Positions 16,411 to 28,385 of a stretch of 64,000 nt of DNA are shown here, piece after piece. Position 1 is the stretch's first letter. Each line of letters begins with the position of its first letter. The stretch comes from Prochlorococcus sp. AG-459-O09 (GTDB taxonomy: Bacteria; Cyanobacteriota; Cyanobacteriia; PCC-6307; Cyanobiaceae): NCBI GenBank assembly GCA_003211955.1, contig QCRH01000004.1, positions 1-64,000 on the forward strand, written 5' to 3'. The notes under the pieces were generated by a model. The model was given only the letters and a program-made list of their open reading frames with translations. It searched no databases and was not told the DNA's origin. The translations under genes and the position numbers were made by a program.

Positions 16411-18369
16411 TTATAACTCGTTAAAATATTCATATATATCATTTACTGAATTTTTTCCAAGTCCTTTAACTTTTGATAAATCCTCTTTACTAGCTATTCT
16501 TATCGCGTCTATTGATTTAAAATGCTCAAGCAATTCTCTTATTCTTGATGGTCCTAATCCACTGATTTGGGACAATTGAGATCTATTCATTCTCTTAGAT
16601 CTTTTGTCTCTATGAAAAGATAATGCAAATCTATGTGCTTCATCTCTTACCCTTCTTAATAGAAGAACTCCTTTTTGATTTTCGTCAGTATCAAGAGACT
16701 TAGTAAAGCCTGGAATAAATATTTCTTCATGTTTTTTTGCTAATGAACAAATAGTTACTTCTTCCTCAAGATTTAAATTTTTTAATGCTTTAATAGCTGC
16801 ATTTAACTGTCCTTTTCCTCCATCAATCATTATTAAATCAGGCCAATCTGATAGAAGTTCATTGTCTAATTTACTATTCGTTTTATCATTTAATATTAAA
16901 AAATCCCCTCCGTTTTCTTTAAATCTTGACCATTTTTTAAACCTTCTATGTATTACTTCATATATCGAAGCAAAATCATCACTATGTCCTACAACAACGT
17001 TTGGATCTTTAATTTTATATTTCCTATAATGCTGTTTAGAAGGAATCCCATCAATAAAAACGACTTGTGATGCTACAGGGTCACTACCTTGAATATGGCT
17101 TATATCATAACCTTCAATTCTTTTAGGTTGTTCGCTTAATTCAAGTATTTGGGCAAGATCCTCAATTGATGATTCATTATCTTGTATCCCATTTATTATT
17201 CTATCTAATTCCAATTTCGCATTTTTTAAAACCATTTCTACAGTTTCATGTTTTTTATTTCTTTTTGGGATTAAGATTTTTACTTTCTTTTTTCTTAGAT
17301 CCGTTAACCAATCCTCTATGGTTGCTTGTTTTGGAAGGTTATATTGAATAAGAATTTCTGATGGTATTTCTACAGCTTCAACATTCATATAATGCTCTTC
17401 TAATATCTTTTGTAGAATGAGATTTTCATCTTCATTATTTAATTTTTGACTATAGCCAATTCTCCCAATGAGCTTACCAGATCTCATTTGGAAAATTTGT
17501 ATACTAGCTACATTTTTTTCTGAAACTATTCCAAAGATATCTCTATTAATTGAAGAATCTGGTATTGATATTTTTTGTGATTCAGTTAATAATTTTAAAC
17601 CTGAAATTTGGTCTCTTATTTTTGCTGCATTCTCATAATCTAAATCATTTGAAAACTGCAGCATTTTTTTTTGTAAAAATATTTCTAAGTCATCATTTCT
17701 TCCCTGAAATATCATAGATACTTGTTTCATTATTTTTTTATAATCGTCAGATGATATTACTTCTTGGCAAACACCTGGACATCTTCCTATTGAATAATTC
17801 AAACAAGTTCTATCTTTATAGACTGGCCTTGGTCTTTGTCTAAGTGGAAATATTTTTTTTATCGTAAATAATGTTCTCCTTAATAATCCGACGTCAACAT
17901 AAGGTCCATAATATCTATCTAAATTATTTCTATTTCTTCTTCTTCTTGTAATAAATATTCGAGGATATTTTTCACTCCAAGTTATACAAAGATATGGATA
18001 TTTCTTATCATCCTTTAAAAGAATATTAAAGTATGGTTTGTTTGTTTTAATTAAATTTGACTCTAAATTTAATGCTTCATATTCGCTATCTGTGACTATT
18101 ATTTCTATTTCAGTTATTTGACGAACCATCAAACTTAATCTGGGCGTTAAATCTGAATAATTATTGAAATAACTACTTACTCTACTACGTAGTTTTTTAG
18201 ATTTACCGATATAAAGTAAGTTACTATCAATATCTTTAAAAAGATAACAACCAGATGACTTTGGAATTTCGGATAATCTTGATTTTAATAACTCCTTATT
18301 ATTAACTAATTTATATTCAATTTTAAAATTATATTTGTTATCTATTTTTTCGATAGAGGAATTACTCAT
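16411..18369 (-). CDS. uvrC: excinuclease ABC subunit C
   Basis: GIY-YIG (GCYLFKDIDSNLLYIGKSKKLRSRVSSYF), UVR motif, RNase H-like EGYDISHIQGSDPVAS, C-term HhH. Confidence 0.97.
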   Translation of the reverse strand: MSNSSIEKIDNKYNFKIEYKLVNNKELLKSRLSEIPKSSGCYLFKDIDSNLLYIGKSKKLRSRVSSYFNNYSDLTPRLSLMVRQITEIEIIVTDSEYEALNLESNLIKTNKPYFNILLKDDKKYPYLCITWSEKYPRIFITRRRRNRNNLDRYYGPYVDVGLLRRTLFTIKKIFPLRQRPRPVYKDRTCLNYSIGRCPGVCQEVISSDDYKKIMKQVSMIFQGRNDDLEIFLQKKMLQFSNDLDYENAAKIRDQISGLKLLTESQKISIPDSSINRDIFGIVSEKNVASIQIFQMRSGKLIGRIGYSQKLNNEDENLILQKILEEHYMNVEAVEIPSEILIQYNLPKQATIEDWLTDLRKKKVKILIPKRNKKHETVEMVLKNAKLELDRIINGIQDNESSIEDLAQILELSEQPKRIEGYDISHIQGSDPVASQVVFIDGIPSKQHYRKYKIKDPNVVVGHSDDFASIYEVIHRRFKKWSRFKENGGDFLILNDKTNSKLDNELLSDWPDLIMIDGGKGQLNAAIKALKNLNLEEEVTICSLAKKHEEIFIPGFTKSLDTDENQKGVLLLRRVRDEAHRFALSFHRDKRSKRMNRSQLSQISGLGPSRIRELLEHFKSIDAIRIASKEDLSKVKGLGKNSVNDIYEYFNEL

Positions 18370-18378
18370 TTATAATAA

Positions 18379-18867
18379 TTACCCTCCATAATTCCAGCCA
18401 GTTGAAGATAAATTTAGTGAGTCAACATCATTATTCAGATAAGCAGATTCAACCTCTCCCACAAAAACGGTATGGTCTCCATGCATAACACTTCCAACAA
18501 CATTACATTCAACTCCACCAACACTATCAACTAAAATAGGCAATCCAAGCTCACCTAAATTAAATTCAACAGATTCAAATCTACCTCCTAATGCTTTTTG
18601 AGGTTTAAAGAAAACAGCAGCTAGATCCTTTTGATCACTTTTGAGCACATTTATTGAGAACTTATTGGTGGACTTTATTATTTCATGACTAGAACCCTCT
18701 GCTCTAACAGCCATTACAACTAATGGTGGGGTGAAGGAACCTTGAGTCACCCAACTTGCAGTAAATCCATTCACTTCATTTTTATCCTCGTCTCTAACAC
18801 CACAAATAAATAATCCGTGAGGTATTTTTCTTAATAAGATTTTTTTTGCTTCTTGATTTAATGTCAT
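18379..18867 (-). CDS. flavin reductase-like domain protein
   Basis: NGFTASWVTQGSFTPPLVVMAVR...FSINVLKSDQKDLAAVF. Confidence 0.85.
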   Translation of the reverse strand: MTLNQEAKKILLRKIPHGLFICGVRDEDKNEVNGFTASWVTQGSFTPPLVVMAVRAEGSSHEIIKSTNKFSINVLKSDQKDLAAVFFKPQKALGGRFESVEFNLGELGLPILVDSVGGVECNVVGSVMHGDHTVFVGEVESAYLNNDVDSLNLSSTGWNYGG

Positions 18868-18926
18868 AATTGATTTATCTAATAATCTTATTTTAACTAA
18901 ATTTCTTATTCGATCATAATAAATTC

Positions 18927-19400
18927 ATGAAAATTCTTTATCCAGGGACTTTTGATCCTTTAACAAACGGGCATATTGATTTAATAGAAAGGGCTGAAAA
19001 AATATTTGGCAATCTAGTAGTTGCTGTTTTAGAAAATACTTCTAAAACTCCAACATTTAATCTTGAAAGAAGAATAATACAAATAAAAAATTCTCTTTCT
19101 CATTTATCTAATATTGAAGTTATTTCTTATTCAGGACTCACTGTTGATTGTGCAAATGATCTAAAAGCTAATCTTATTCTTAGAGGCTTAAGAGCAATGA
19201 GTGATTTTGAGTATGAACTTCAGATTGCTCATACAAATAAATCTCTTAATAATGATATTGAAACTATATTTTTATCCACAAATACAAATTATAGTTTTCT
19301 TAGTAGTTCTTTAGTAAAAGAAGTTGCAAAATTTGGTGGTGAAATTAATCACATGGTACCTTCCTTTGTTGAGAGGGATTTAAAAGAATATTTTAAATAA
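18927..19400 (+). CDS. coaD: phosphopantetheine adenylyltransferase
   Basis: [47 protein letters not shown]. Confidence 0.97.
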   Translation: MKILYPGTFDPLTNGHIDLIERAEKIFGNLVVAVLENTSKTPTFNLERRIIQIKNSLSHLSNIEVISYSGLTVDCANDLKANLILRGLRAMSDFEYELQIAHTNKSLNNDIETIFLSTNTNYSFLSSSLVKEVAKFGGEINHMVPSFVERDLKEYFK

Positions 19401-19408
19401 TATTTTTA

Positions 19409-20635
19409 TTAACAAGATTTCAAGTAATAAAGATCACGTAATAATTTAAATGCTTTTTCTTTATCAATTTTATTAGAATTTTGGATAATGCTTATAATTA
19501 TTGGCTTTTCATTTTTATATAAAAAGCCAGATAATGCAAAGACATTTGAAAGAGTCCCAGTTTTCCCAAAAAACTTTCCAGATAATTCACTATTTACAAA
19601 TCTTTTAGCTAAAGTTCCTCTTATTCCCGTAATTGAAAGTGTAGATTGATAAGCTTGAAAATTATTAGAATATCTCATTTTATCTAAAAACAATACAACT
19701 AACTTTGTTGTAATTCTATTTTTTCGAGACAATCCACTAGCATCTGCAAAGTAAGCATTAGTTGCTGGGAGGCCTTTATTTTCAAGCCATCTTTTCAATT
19801 TTATATAGTCATTATCGTTCCATGTATTTGAGGCATTTTTAAAGAGTGATTCAGCTGTAAAATTATGGCTTTCAGAATTTGTAAGAGTTAATAATGAAAG
19901 AATTGGAGTTGAATATATTTTACTTATCTCTGTAATATCTTTTAAATAAAATGTTTTATCTGAATCTAAAAAATCTATATTTACTTTTGAATTAGGAAAT
20001 TTACTTATTAAATAGTTTTTAATAAAATTTCTTAAAGCATGAATATCTTCATATTTATTGTGATTACTTTCAATAGCTAGAGATGTAATTGGAGATCCAT
20101 ATTCGTAAAGCTTATCAGTATTTGTCCAACCACTAGGCCAATTTAATTTTGAATCAATTTCTACAATATTAAAGTTAATAGATTTATTTTCTTTAATATT
20201 TGAAATTAGTTCGATTATATCTTCATAGTTCAGATCTGGATCCCCTTGACCGAGCAAATAATAATTGTTTTTATTTTTTTTTAATAAAAAGGTCTTTAAA
20301 TTATTATTTAATTTATATTTACTTAAAACATAAGCTGATGAGAATAATTTTTGATTTGATGCTGGTAACCTTGGAACTTCATCATTATAGGAACTAATTA
20401 TTGTCCCATTATTATTGATAATTGATACACTAAAAGAATCATCTAGTGTTTGATTCAATAAAGCATCATAAGTAGGACATTTTTTATTTTTAGTAATTAT
20501 TCCAGGGAAATTAAAATAAATACTATTTAAAATATTTATTTTCTGATTTGTTAGTAAATATCTTATTAAGAATGGAGATGTTACTAATACAAGAATAATA
20601 AAGAAAAATGAATAAATTTTTTTAATCACATTCAA
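19409..20635 (-). CDS. dacB: D-alanyl-D-alanine carboxypeptidase / endopeptidase (S13, PBP4 type)
   Basis: RLPASNQKLF (SxxK), SHN (SxN), GKTGTL; N-term signal/TM. Confidence 0.88.
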   Translation of the reverse strand: MNVIKKIYSFFFIILVLVTSPFLIRYLLTNQKINILNSIYFNFPGIITKNKKCPTYDALLNQTLDDSFSVSIINNNGTIISSYNDEVPRLPASNQKLFSSAYVLSKYKLNNNLKTFLLKKNKNNYYLLGQGDPDLNYEDIIELISNIKENKSINFNIVEIDSKLNWPSGWTNTDKLYEYGSPITSLAIESNHNKYEDIHALRNFIKNYLISKFPNSKVNIDFLDSDKTFYLKDITEISKIYSTPILSLLTLTNSESHNFTAESLFKNASNTWNDNDYIKLKRWLENKGLPATNAYFADASGLSRKNRITTKLVVLFLDKMRYSNNFQAYQSTLSITGIRGTLAKRFVNSELSGKFFGKTGTLSNVFALSGFLYKNEKPIIISIIQNSNKIDKEKAFKLLRDLYYLKSC

Positions 20636-20636
20636 T

Positions 20637-21266
20637 CTATAAATTTACAAAAATAGATTCATTATCGGGTTTAATTTCAAATTCTTTTTTAAAAAAATAT
20701 TTTTTGTTTTCTTCTTTGAAAAGCAACCAATTATTTGGATAAATATGCATAAGAGCAGCTTTATTTAAAGGCTGAAGAAAATAAATATTTTTCCAAGTTT
20801 TGACAAAGTTTTTACGTCTCTCTCTAATAACACTTCCTATACCAATATTGGCATCTTCAAATTTAGGATTTAATGAATAATGCGTTCCTTGATAATTATC
20901 AGACATAGGTTCAAATGAATCAAAATCATATGGCTGAGGAAGTATCGATATCATTACACTATTAATATTATTTATATTATTTGATTCATTAAATGATTTA
21001 AAAGTAAAGATTTTATTTTTGATATCTGGATAGTCTCTTTGAGCCAAAGCCACAGCACCTTGATCAGCAAATGTTATGAATACATTATTATTTTTAGCTA
21101 ATATCTTGTAAATTGTTATTCCAATTCTGTTAAACTTCAATCCTTCAAAATTAAATTCTATAGTAAATCTTTTATTTGAATCTAATAAACTTGGAATAAT
21201 TGCATCCTCCATATTTCTAAGAGATTCATTTAAATCTTTAGGTAGTCTGTAATTTGTTTCCATCAA
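20637..21266 (-). CDS. DUF1995 family protein
   Basis: Reads as DUF1995: LPKDLNESLRNMEDAI..., FADQGAVALAQRDYPDI, QPLNKAALMHIYPNNWLLF. Confidence 0.7.
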   Translation of the reverse strand: MMETNYRLPKDLNESLRNMEDAIIPSLLDSNKRFTIEFNFEGLKFNRIGITIYKILAKNNNVFITFADQGAVALAQRDYPDIKNKIFTFKSFNESNNINNINSVMISILPQPYDFDSFEPMSDNYQGTHYSLNPKFEDANIGIGSVIRERRKNFVKTWKNIYFLQPLNKAALMHIYPNNWLLFKEENKKYFFKKEFEIKPDNESIFVNL

Positions 21267-22435
21267 AATTTGTCAATACATATTTGAATAAGTTTTAAAA
21301 ATTTATCTATTTCTGACTTATTGTTTATTGAACCTAAAGTAACACGAATATTGGAATATAGTTCATCATCTTTTAAGCCAATATTTTTAAGTGTTGAGCT
21401 CGGTTTCCCAGATGAGCTTGAACAAGCACTTCCACTACTTATGGCTATTCTATTTTCTGACATGAAATTAACAATCTTATAGGCTCTTATAGGATCAAAT
21501 AGCTTATTTAAAAGTAGAAACGAAATATGATTTGGAAGCCTATGGTTAATACTGCCCGTAATCTTTATATGATTATTATCCTTAATTTTTTGAAAAAAAT
21601 AATTTTTAAGTTTATTAATGTTATTAGAAGGAAATTCTGTTTTGTGATCATATGATTTTATTTTTCCTTTAATATTCTTTAATGATTCATACATTCCAGC
21701 AATTAATGGCAAAGCTTGTGTACCTTGTCTAATTGAATATTCCTGGGTAAGTGATATGTCTTTATTTTTTAAAATCATTCGAGACTTTTCTTTCGTTAAG
21801 AGAATGCCGATACCTTTTGGACCTCCAAATTTATGAGCAGATAAACTTAAAAAATCACATTTAAGATCTTTCCAACTGAATATTCCATTACTTAATATTT
21901 GAGTTCCATCTAAATGAAACATTATATTTAATTCTTCACATTTGGAACCTATAAATTGAACAGGTTGAATTGTCCCAATTTCACTTTGTCCCCAAATAAT
22001 TGATACAAGCTTAGTATCATTGGTTAAAATTTTATCGATATTAGCAATATTTAAAATTCCATCATTATTTACCTTCCATTCGTAAATATCCCAATTTTGT
22101 TTTTTTAGTTTATTAGCACAAATAGTTGTTGCTTGATGTTCAACATTTGAGATGACAACTCTACCATTTTTAAAGTTCTCATAAATATTATTAAATACAA
22201 TATTTGTTGATTCCGAAGAACCAGATGTAAAAATTATATCCTCTGGTTCTGCTTCAAATATATAAGCAATTTTAGATCTAATTTTTTCAAGATATGTAGA
22301 GCATTTTATCCCTAGCTCGTATGTTGATGAAGGGTTATGCCAATAATTCTTATAAGTTGAATTTATTATATTTAAAACATTCTCAGATAATGGAGTCGTA
22401 GATGCATTATCTAAATATATAAAATTATTTTCCAT
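21263..22435 (-). CDS. cysteine desulfurase (NifS/IscS family)
   Basis: IYLDNASTTPLSENVL; PLP Lys in LSLSAHKFGGPKGIG; Cys loop SSGSACSSSSGKPSSTL. Confidence 0.93.
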   Translation of the reverse strand: MENNFIYLDNASTTPLSENVLNIINSTYKNYWHNPSSTYELGIKCSTYLEKIRSKIAYIFEAEPEDIIFTSGSSESTNIVFNNIYENFKNGRVVISNVEHQATTICANKLKKQNWDIYEWKVNNDGILNIANIDKILTNDTKLVSIIWGQSEIGTIQPVQFIGSKCEELNIMFHLDGTQILSNGIFSWKDLKCDFLSLSAHKFGGPKGIGILLTKEKSRMILKNKDISLTQEYSIRQGTQALPLIAGMYESLKNIKGKIKSYDHKTEFPSNNINKLKNYFFQKIKDNNHIKITGSINHRLPNHISFLLLNKLFDPIRAYKIVNFMSENRIAISSGSACSSSSGKPSSTLKNIGLKDDELYSNIRVTLGSINNKSEIDKFLKLIQICIDKF

Positions 22436-23295
22436 TAATTTATTAAAATTGATCCCGAGAAAACCTTTTTAGCATTACCGGTCATCATGACTTCAGAATC
22501 GTCTTTTGACCAATCTATTTTAAGATTACCTCCTGGCAAAGAAACAATTGTCAACGAGTTGCAAAGGCCCAACTTATAAGCTGCTACATGAATAGCACAG
22601 GCACCTGTTCCGCAGGCTAAGGTTGGTCCTGCACCTCTTTCCCATACATTTACTTTGATATTATCTCTATTTAAGATTTGACAAAAATGAACATTAGTTT
22701 TTTCTGGAAATAATTCATTTTTTTCAAATATAGGACCAAGTCTGGAAAAAACAATTGACTCTAAGTCTTTTACAAAGAATATTAAGTGAGGATTTCCCAT
22801 TCCTACGGCATAACCTATATTTTTAAAATTTTTCTCAATAAATTCATGTGAAGGAATTGAATTGATTTTATTTTGAATTGTTGTTGGTATATTTTGACTT
22901 TCTAAAATTGGAACTCCCATTTTTACTGTAATTTCATCATTTATATATTTTGCAATTTTTAAACCTGCTTTAGTCTCAATTTTATATTCTATATTTTTAT
23001 TATTTATTGAATCATTAACATGGAGATACTCAACTAAACACCTAATTCCATTTCCACACATTTGGGCTTCAGAACCATCAGAATTAAAGATTATCATTTT
23101 TGCATAATTATCTTCATTAGGTTCTTCTATAAAAATCACACCATCTGCTCCAATACCAAATTGCCTGTTGCAAATTTTTTTTATATCAAATATTTTATTT
23201 TTCTTGTAATTTTTATATAAATCATTTCCTCTAGAATCAATTACTACGAAATCATTTCCGTTACCTTGATATTTTTCAAAAGTTATATTTTTCAT
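22435..23295 (-). CDS. dapF: diaminopimelate epimerase
   Basis: FEKYQGNGNDFVVID; MCGNGIRCL; ERGAGPTLACGTGACA. Confidence 0.97.
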   Translation of the reverse strand: MKNITFEKYQGNGNDFVVIDSRGNDLYKNYKKNKIFDIKKICNRQFGIGADGVIFIEEPNEDNYAKMIIFNSDGSEAQMCGNGIRCLVEYLHVNDSINNKNIEYKIETKAGLKIAKYINDEITVKMGVPILESQNIPTTIQNKINSIPSHEFIEKNFKNIGYAVGMGNPHLIFFVKDLESIVFSRLGPIFEKNELFPEKTNVHFCQILNRDNIKVNVWERGAGPTLACGTGACAIHVAAYKLGLCNSLTIVSLPGGNLKIDWSKDDSEVMMTGNAKKVFSGSILIN

Positions 23296-23402
23296 TTGTA
23301 GATAATATATTTTAAATTTTAATTATAAATTATTCCTTTTAACAATCTATTTCTATTTTATACAATGGATATTAAAATAATAATTTAACAAATAAAAATT
23401 AA

Positions 23403-25973
23403 GTGATTTCTCCCGATAAACAATATGAGGCTGATACCAATTTATATAATCCATCTGAAATAGAAAAAAAATGGCAGTCAACATGGACAGAAAACAATTT
23501 ATACAAAACCGATGAATTAACTGAGAATCGCGATAAATTTTATGCCTTATCAATGTTTCCCTACCCTTCAGGTAATCTTCATATGGGACATGTTAGGAAT
23601 TATGTTATTACAGACTTAATAGCTCGGTTCCAAAGGTTTAAGGGCAAATCTGTTTTACATCCAATGGGTTGGGACGCTTTTGGTTTGCCTGCTGAGAATG
23701 CAGCTATTGAAAGAGGAATTAGTCCAAGTGTCTGGACAAAAAAAAATATTTCTCATATGAAGTCACAATTAAAGCTTTTGGGACTATCAGTTGATTGGGA
23801 TAGGGAATTTGCAACTTGTGATGAAAATTATTATATTTGGACACAATATCTATTTTTAGAGTTATACAAGGCAGGTCTTGTATATCAAAAGGAATCAGAA
23901 GTTAATTGGGATCCTATAGATAATACAGTCTTAGCGAATGAACAAGTTGACTCAGAGGGTAAATCTTGGAGATCTGGGGCAGTAGTTGAAAAAAAATTAT
24001 TAAAGCAATGGTTTTTAAGGATTACTAATTATGCGGATGAGTTATTGAAGGATTTAGAAAAATTAGATTACTGGCCAGAAAGAGTAAAAATAATGCAAGA
24101 TAATTGGATTGGAAAGTCAATTGGCACAAATATAAATTTCAATATCAATACCAATCCAGAAAAGATAATAACTGTATTTACAACAAGGCCAGATACTTTA
24201 TTTGGAGTTACTTATTTAGCAATTTCTGTTAATCATTCATTAATTAAAAATATTTCTGATCAGGAAACCATACAAGATATAGAAAATCTTAAACAATATT
24301 TGAAAAATAATAAAAATAATGAACTTGAAAAAATTGGAATAAAAACTAGCTTAATAGCAATAAATCCAGTTAATTCTGAACCTATTTCTATTTGGGTGGC
24401 AAGTTATGTTCTCGATGAATACGGTACAGGCGCTGTTATGGGCGTGCCTGCTCATGATCAAAGAGATTTTGAATTTGCTAAGAAAAATAATATTGATATT
24501 AAACAGGTAATAATAAAAGATAAAAGTGAACCACATAACGAGCCTGATAATGCTTATGTAGAAAATGGATATCTTATTAATTCAAATCAATACAATGGTA
24601 TAGCAAATACTAATGCTAAATTAAAAATTTCAGAGGAGGGAGTAAATAATGGATGGGCCGAAAATAAGATTCAATATCGTTTAAGAGATTGGTTAATATC
24701 TAGGCAAAGATATTGGGGATGTCCGATTCCCATCATTAATTGCAAAAAATGTGGATCTGTTCCTTTAAACCAATCGGAATTACCTGTTGCATTACCAAAA
24801 GATATAGAATTCTCGGCTAACAAGATTAGCGCTTTAGGTGATAATAATAATTGGATAAATACAACATGTCCAAAATGTGGAATAGCAGCAAGAAAAGAAA
24901 CTGATACTATGGATACTTTCATGTGTTCTTCCTGGTATTTTTTAAGATATCCATCTTCAAAATGTTCCACTATGCCATTTGAGAAGATTGAAATTAATAA
25001 GTGGTTGCCTGTAGATCAATATGTTGGAGGAGTAGAGCATGCAATATTGCATTTGTTATATGCAAGATTTTTCACTAAAGCCTTGCGAGATAATAAACTA
25101 TTTGAAATTGATGAACCATTTAAAAAACTATTAACGCAAGGAATGGTTCAAGCCGCAGCCTATAAAAACAATAAAACGGGTAAATATGTTTCTCCTTCCG
25201 ATATTACTGACCTATCAAATCCTACAGATCCAATTGACAATACCAAACTCGAAGTTCTTTTCGAGAAAATGTCTAAGTCAAAATATAATGGAATAGACCC
25301 TGAATCAGTAATTAAAAAATATGGAGCAGATACAGCAAGAATGTTTATATTATTTAAAGCACCGCCAGAAAAAGATTTGGAATGGGGAGATACAGATGTT
25401 GAAGGACAATTTAGATTTTTAAGCAGGATTTGGAAGCTTTATATTAATTGTGCAAAAGATATAAATAGTAAATCTAATTCCTATCCAGATAAAGAAAAAA
25501 GTTTAATAAAGTCAATGAATATTGCTATAAAAGAAATTTCAAATGACATATTAAATAACCAATTTAATACTGCGATTTCAGAACTAATGAAATTTTATAA
25601 TTCATTATCAAATTCAATTAATTACGTAAACAATAATTTAAAAATTGAGGCTTTAAAAACATTTTGTATTATGTTGGCTCCATTTGCACCTCATATTGCA
25701 GAAGAAATATGGCATATTATAGGATTTAAAAAATCTGTGCATTTAGAAAACTGGCCATCATTTAATGCCGAAGCACTAAAGGAAGAATCATATGAACTAG
25801 TAATACAAGTGAATGGAAAAGTTAGAGACAAAGTTGATATTCATAATGATATGGGTGAAGATCAAATTAAAGAATTTACTCTTAAAAGACCTAACATATT
25901 AAAATGGACTCAAAATAAGGAAATAAGAAAAATAATTATTGTTAGAGGAAAAATTATGAATATTGTTGTTTAA
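23403..25973 (+). CDS. leuS: leucyl-tRNA synthetase
   Basis: [16 protein letters not shown] (HIGH), KMSKSKYNG (KMSKS), editing domain TTRPDTLFG. Confidence 0.98.
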   Translation: MISPDKQYEADTNLYNPSEIEKKWQSTWTENNLYKTDELTENRDKFYALSMFPYPSGNLHMGHVRNYVITDLIARFQRFKGKSVLHPMGWDAFGLPAENAAIERGISPSVWTKKNISHMKSQLKLLGLSVDWDREFATCDENYYIWTQYLFLELYKAGLVYQKESEVNWDPIDNTVLANEQVDSEGKSWRSGAVVEKKLLKQWFLRITNYADELLKDLEKLDYWPERVKIMQDNWIGKSIGTNINFNINTNPEKIITVFTTRPDTLFGVTYLAISVNHSLIKNISDQETIQDIENLKQYLKNNKNNELEKIGIKTSLIAINPVNSEPISIWVASYVLDEYGTGAVMGVPAHDQRDFEFAKKNNIDIKQVIIKDKSEPHNEPDNAYVENGYLINSNQYNGIANTNAKLKISEEGVNNGWAENKIQYRLRDWLISRQRYWGCPIPIINCKKCGSVPLNQSELPVALPKDIEFSANKISALGDNNNWINTTCPKCGIAARKETDTMDTFMCSSWYFLRYPSSKCSTMPFEKIEINKWLPVDQYVGGVEHAILHLLYARFFTKALRDNKLFEIDEPFKKLLTQGMVQAAAYKNNKTGKYVSPSDITDLSNPTDPIDNTKLEVLFEKMSKSKYNGIDPESVIKKYGADTARMFILFKAPPEKDLEWGDTDVEGQFRFLSRIWKLYINCAKDINSKSNSYPDKEKSLIKSMNIAIKEISNDILNNQFNTAISELMKFYNSLSNSINYVNNNLKIEALKTFCIMLAPFAPHIAEEIWHIIGFKKSVHLENWPSFNAEALKEESYELVIQVNGKVRDKVDIHNDMGEDQIKEFTLKRPNILKWTQNKEIRKIIIVRGKIMNIVV

Positions 25974-27553
25974 GAATTTGTTTTTTGAATAACTAATGAA
26001 TTTGGATTTGACCAATCGCCCTTAACTAAATAATCATCATTTCCGAAACACATTTCACGGAGTATGAAAAATATAGGTTCACTCACTGAATTATCAAATA
26101 ATGATGTTATGTCATCTATAGAATATTCTCCTCCTTCGTCTAATAAATTACTTACTTTTTGTTGATACTCAATAATATTTGCGGCTGCTTTCTTTCCAGC
26201 TTCAACTCCGGGTTGATCATATGCATTTATATTTACTAATTCTGCGTAGAAGGATACAGCTCTCTCAAATAAAGCGATTAAGGCACCTAGTGAAAAACAA
26301 TTTAATTTTTCTAATGTGATAGTGATACTTTGTCTGTTTTCACAAGAGAGTGCTGATCTGGTTCCTTGCAAAAAACCAGAAAGATATTCTTTAGGATTCT
26401 CTTTATCATCAAAAATATTAGTAGATGGAGAATCTAATAATTCAATAAAAATACAAAAGAAATTATCAATTCCATCTCTCAGTTGCTGAACATAAGCATG
26501 TTGATCTGTAGATCCTTTATTACCAAAAACGGATATACCTTGATTAACTACTTCACCATTCCTATTAAATTTCTTACCTAATGATTCCATTACTAATTGC
26601 TGAAGATATTTACTAAATACCTGTAACCTATCTCTATAAGGTAATACGACCATATCTCTCTTTCCAACGCCATCCCCAGTTAAAAACCATGCAGATGTTA
26701 ATAATGCTGCAGGATTATTTTTAAAATCAGTTGTACGTGTGGCCTCATCCATTAATGATGCACCCCTAATAAATTCAAATATATTTTCATTAATAAGAGC
26801 TAATGGAAGTAGTCCCACAGAGCTTGTAATACTTGTTCTTCCTCCAACCCAATCTTGTAAATTAAATATTTTTAACCAATTTTCAGAAGTGGCTTTATTA
26901 AATAATTTACTATCTTTCATAGTTATAGCTATAGCATTAGAATTCCATTCAAGAGAATTGTTTTCGCAATGACTTTTTATAATTTCCATAGCAATTCTAG
27001 GTTCAGGCGTACCACCTGATTTACTCACTACTACAAATAATGTTGTGGATAATTTTTCAGATAACTCTTCTAACTTTTCGCTAACTAAAAAAGGATCAAC
27101 ATTATCGATATAAGAAAAATTTAAGCCTTTAGAACATTTCTGCAGTGACTCTGTAATAAGTAATGGGCCTAATCCACTTCCACCAATTCCTATCCATAGA
27201 ACATCAGTATATTTCTGATTATTCTTATTCTGAATATCTCCATTTAAAATTTGTTTTCCAAATTCAGAGATTTCATTAATATCTGCGCTAATCTCATCTC
27301 CTATTTTTGAAGATGGAGAAATTGATGGATTTCTAAGCCAATAATGTCCAACTTGTCTATTTTCATCAATATTTGATATCGCACCATTTTCTAATTCTTT
27401 TATTGATGAAAAAACATTTATAAATTTCTCTTCTAAATTTTTTATCTCTTTACTTGTGAAATTAATTTTGCTTATGTCTAACCATATATTTAATTTTTTA
27501 TCAAACCAAAGATAATTACAAAATTTATCCCAAGAGTTTAAATCTCCATTCAT
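25970..27553 (-). CDS. pgi: glucose-6-phosphate isomerase
   Basis: [54 protein letters not shown]. Confidence 0.96.
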   Translation of the reverse strand: MNGDLNSWDKFCNYLWFDKKLNIWLDISKINFTSKEIKNLEEKFINVFSSIKELENGAISNIDENRQVGHYWLRNPSISPSSKIGDEISADINEISEFGKQILNGDIQNKNNQKYTDVLWIGIGGSGLGPLLITESLQKCSKGLNFSYIDNVDPFLVSEKLEELSEKLSTTLFVVVSKSGGTPEPRIAMEIIKSHCENNSLEWNSNAIAITMKDSKLFNKATSENWLKIFNLQDWVGGRTSITSSVGLLPLALINENIFEFIRGASLMDEATRTTDFKNNPAALLTSAWFLTGDGVGKRDMVVLPYRDRLQVFSKYLQQLVMESLGKKFNRNGEVVNQGISVFGNKGSTDQHAYVQQLRDGIDNFFCIFIELLDSPSTNIFDDKENPKEYLSGFLQGTRSALSCENRQSITITLEKLNCFSLGALIALFERAVSFYAELVNINAYDQPGVEAGKKAAANIIEYQQKVSNLLDEGGEYSIDDITSLFDNSVSEPIFFILREMCFGNDDYLVKGDWSNPNSLVIQKTNS

Positions 27554-27728
27554 TTTGTATATTTGTTTCTTTTATTTATTCAATTATATCTATACGAATA
27601 GTACATAGATTTGAATCATTTAAATTTCTTTAAATATTTATCTTCAAATAAATATGTTTTTGAATATAAATAATTTAAATATAGGTTTTTTTTTCGTATG
27701 AATTTATCATTGGATAAAATAAAAAACT

Positions 27729-28385
27729 TTGGATAAATTATTCAATTACATAATTTCGCCTGAGATATCTGAATTTAGGAGATTTTCACCAAAATTAAAA
27801 ATAGGTGTACTCGCGTCTGGAAATGGAACAAACTTTCAGGAGTTAATTAATCTCTCAGAAAAAGGAGAATTAGATATAGATATAAAAGTTCTCGTAACTA
27901 ACAAAGATGATGCCTATTGTATAAAAAGAGCTGAAAGAGTAAAGATACCTCACAAAATAATAAGAGGCAAAGACTTCTCGCAAAAAGAGTTATTTGAAAA
28001 AGAAATTATAAATACTCTAATTAATTTTGATGTTGAACTCATTGTAATGGCTGGCTGGATGAAAATTGTCACTCCCTTCTTTATAAGTAAATTTAAGAAT
28101 AAAATCATTAATATTCATCCATCATTACTTCCTTCATTCAAGGGTGTTTCTGCTATAAAGGACTCTATATTAAATGGTTCAAAAATTACTGGTTGTTCAG
28201 TACATTTTGTTGATGATGAGTTAGACAGTGGATCATTGATAATGCAAGCTGCATTGTCAATTAGAGATGATGATGATATCGAATCACTATCAAAAAAAAT
28301 TCATATGCTTGAACATAAAATTTTACCTCACTCAATCTCTCATGCTGGTTTTTTGATAAGAAGTAATTTTATGGATAATTATTAG
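27729..28385 (+). CDS. purN: phosphoribosylglycinamide formyltransferase
   Basis: IGVLASGNGTNFQELI; INIHPSLLPSFKG; GCSVHFVDDELDSGSLIMQ. TTG start. Confidence 0.94.
   Translation: MDKLFNYIISPEISEFRRFSPKLKIGVLASGNGTNFQELINLSEKGELDIDIKVLVTNKDDAYCIKRAERVKIPHKIIRGKDFSQKELFEKEIINTLINFDVELIVMAGWMKIVTPFFISKFKNKIINIHPSLLPSFKGVSAIKDSILNGSKITGCSVHFVDDELDSGSLIMQAALSIRDDDDIESLSKKIHMLEHKILPHSISHAGFLIRSNFMDNY

Noticed and set aside
24671-24970. 99-aa minus-strand ORF within leuS
   Set aside because: Antisense to the LeuS zinc/editing region; no independent support.
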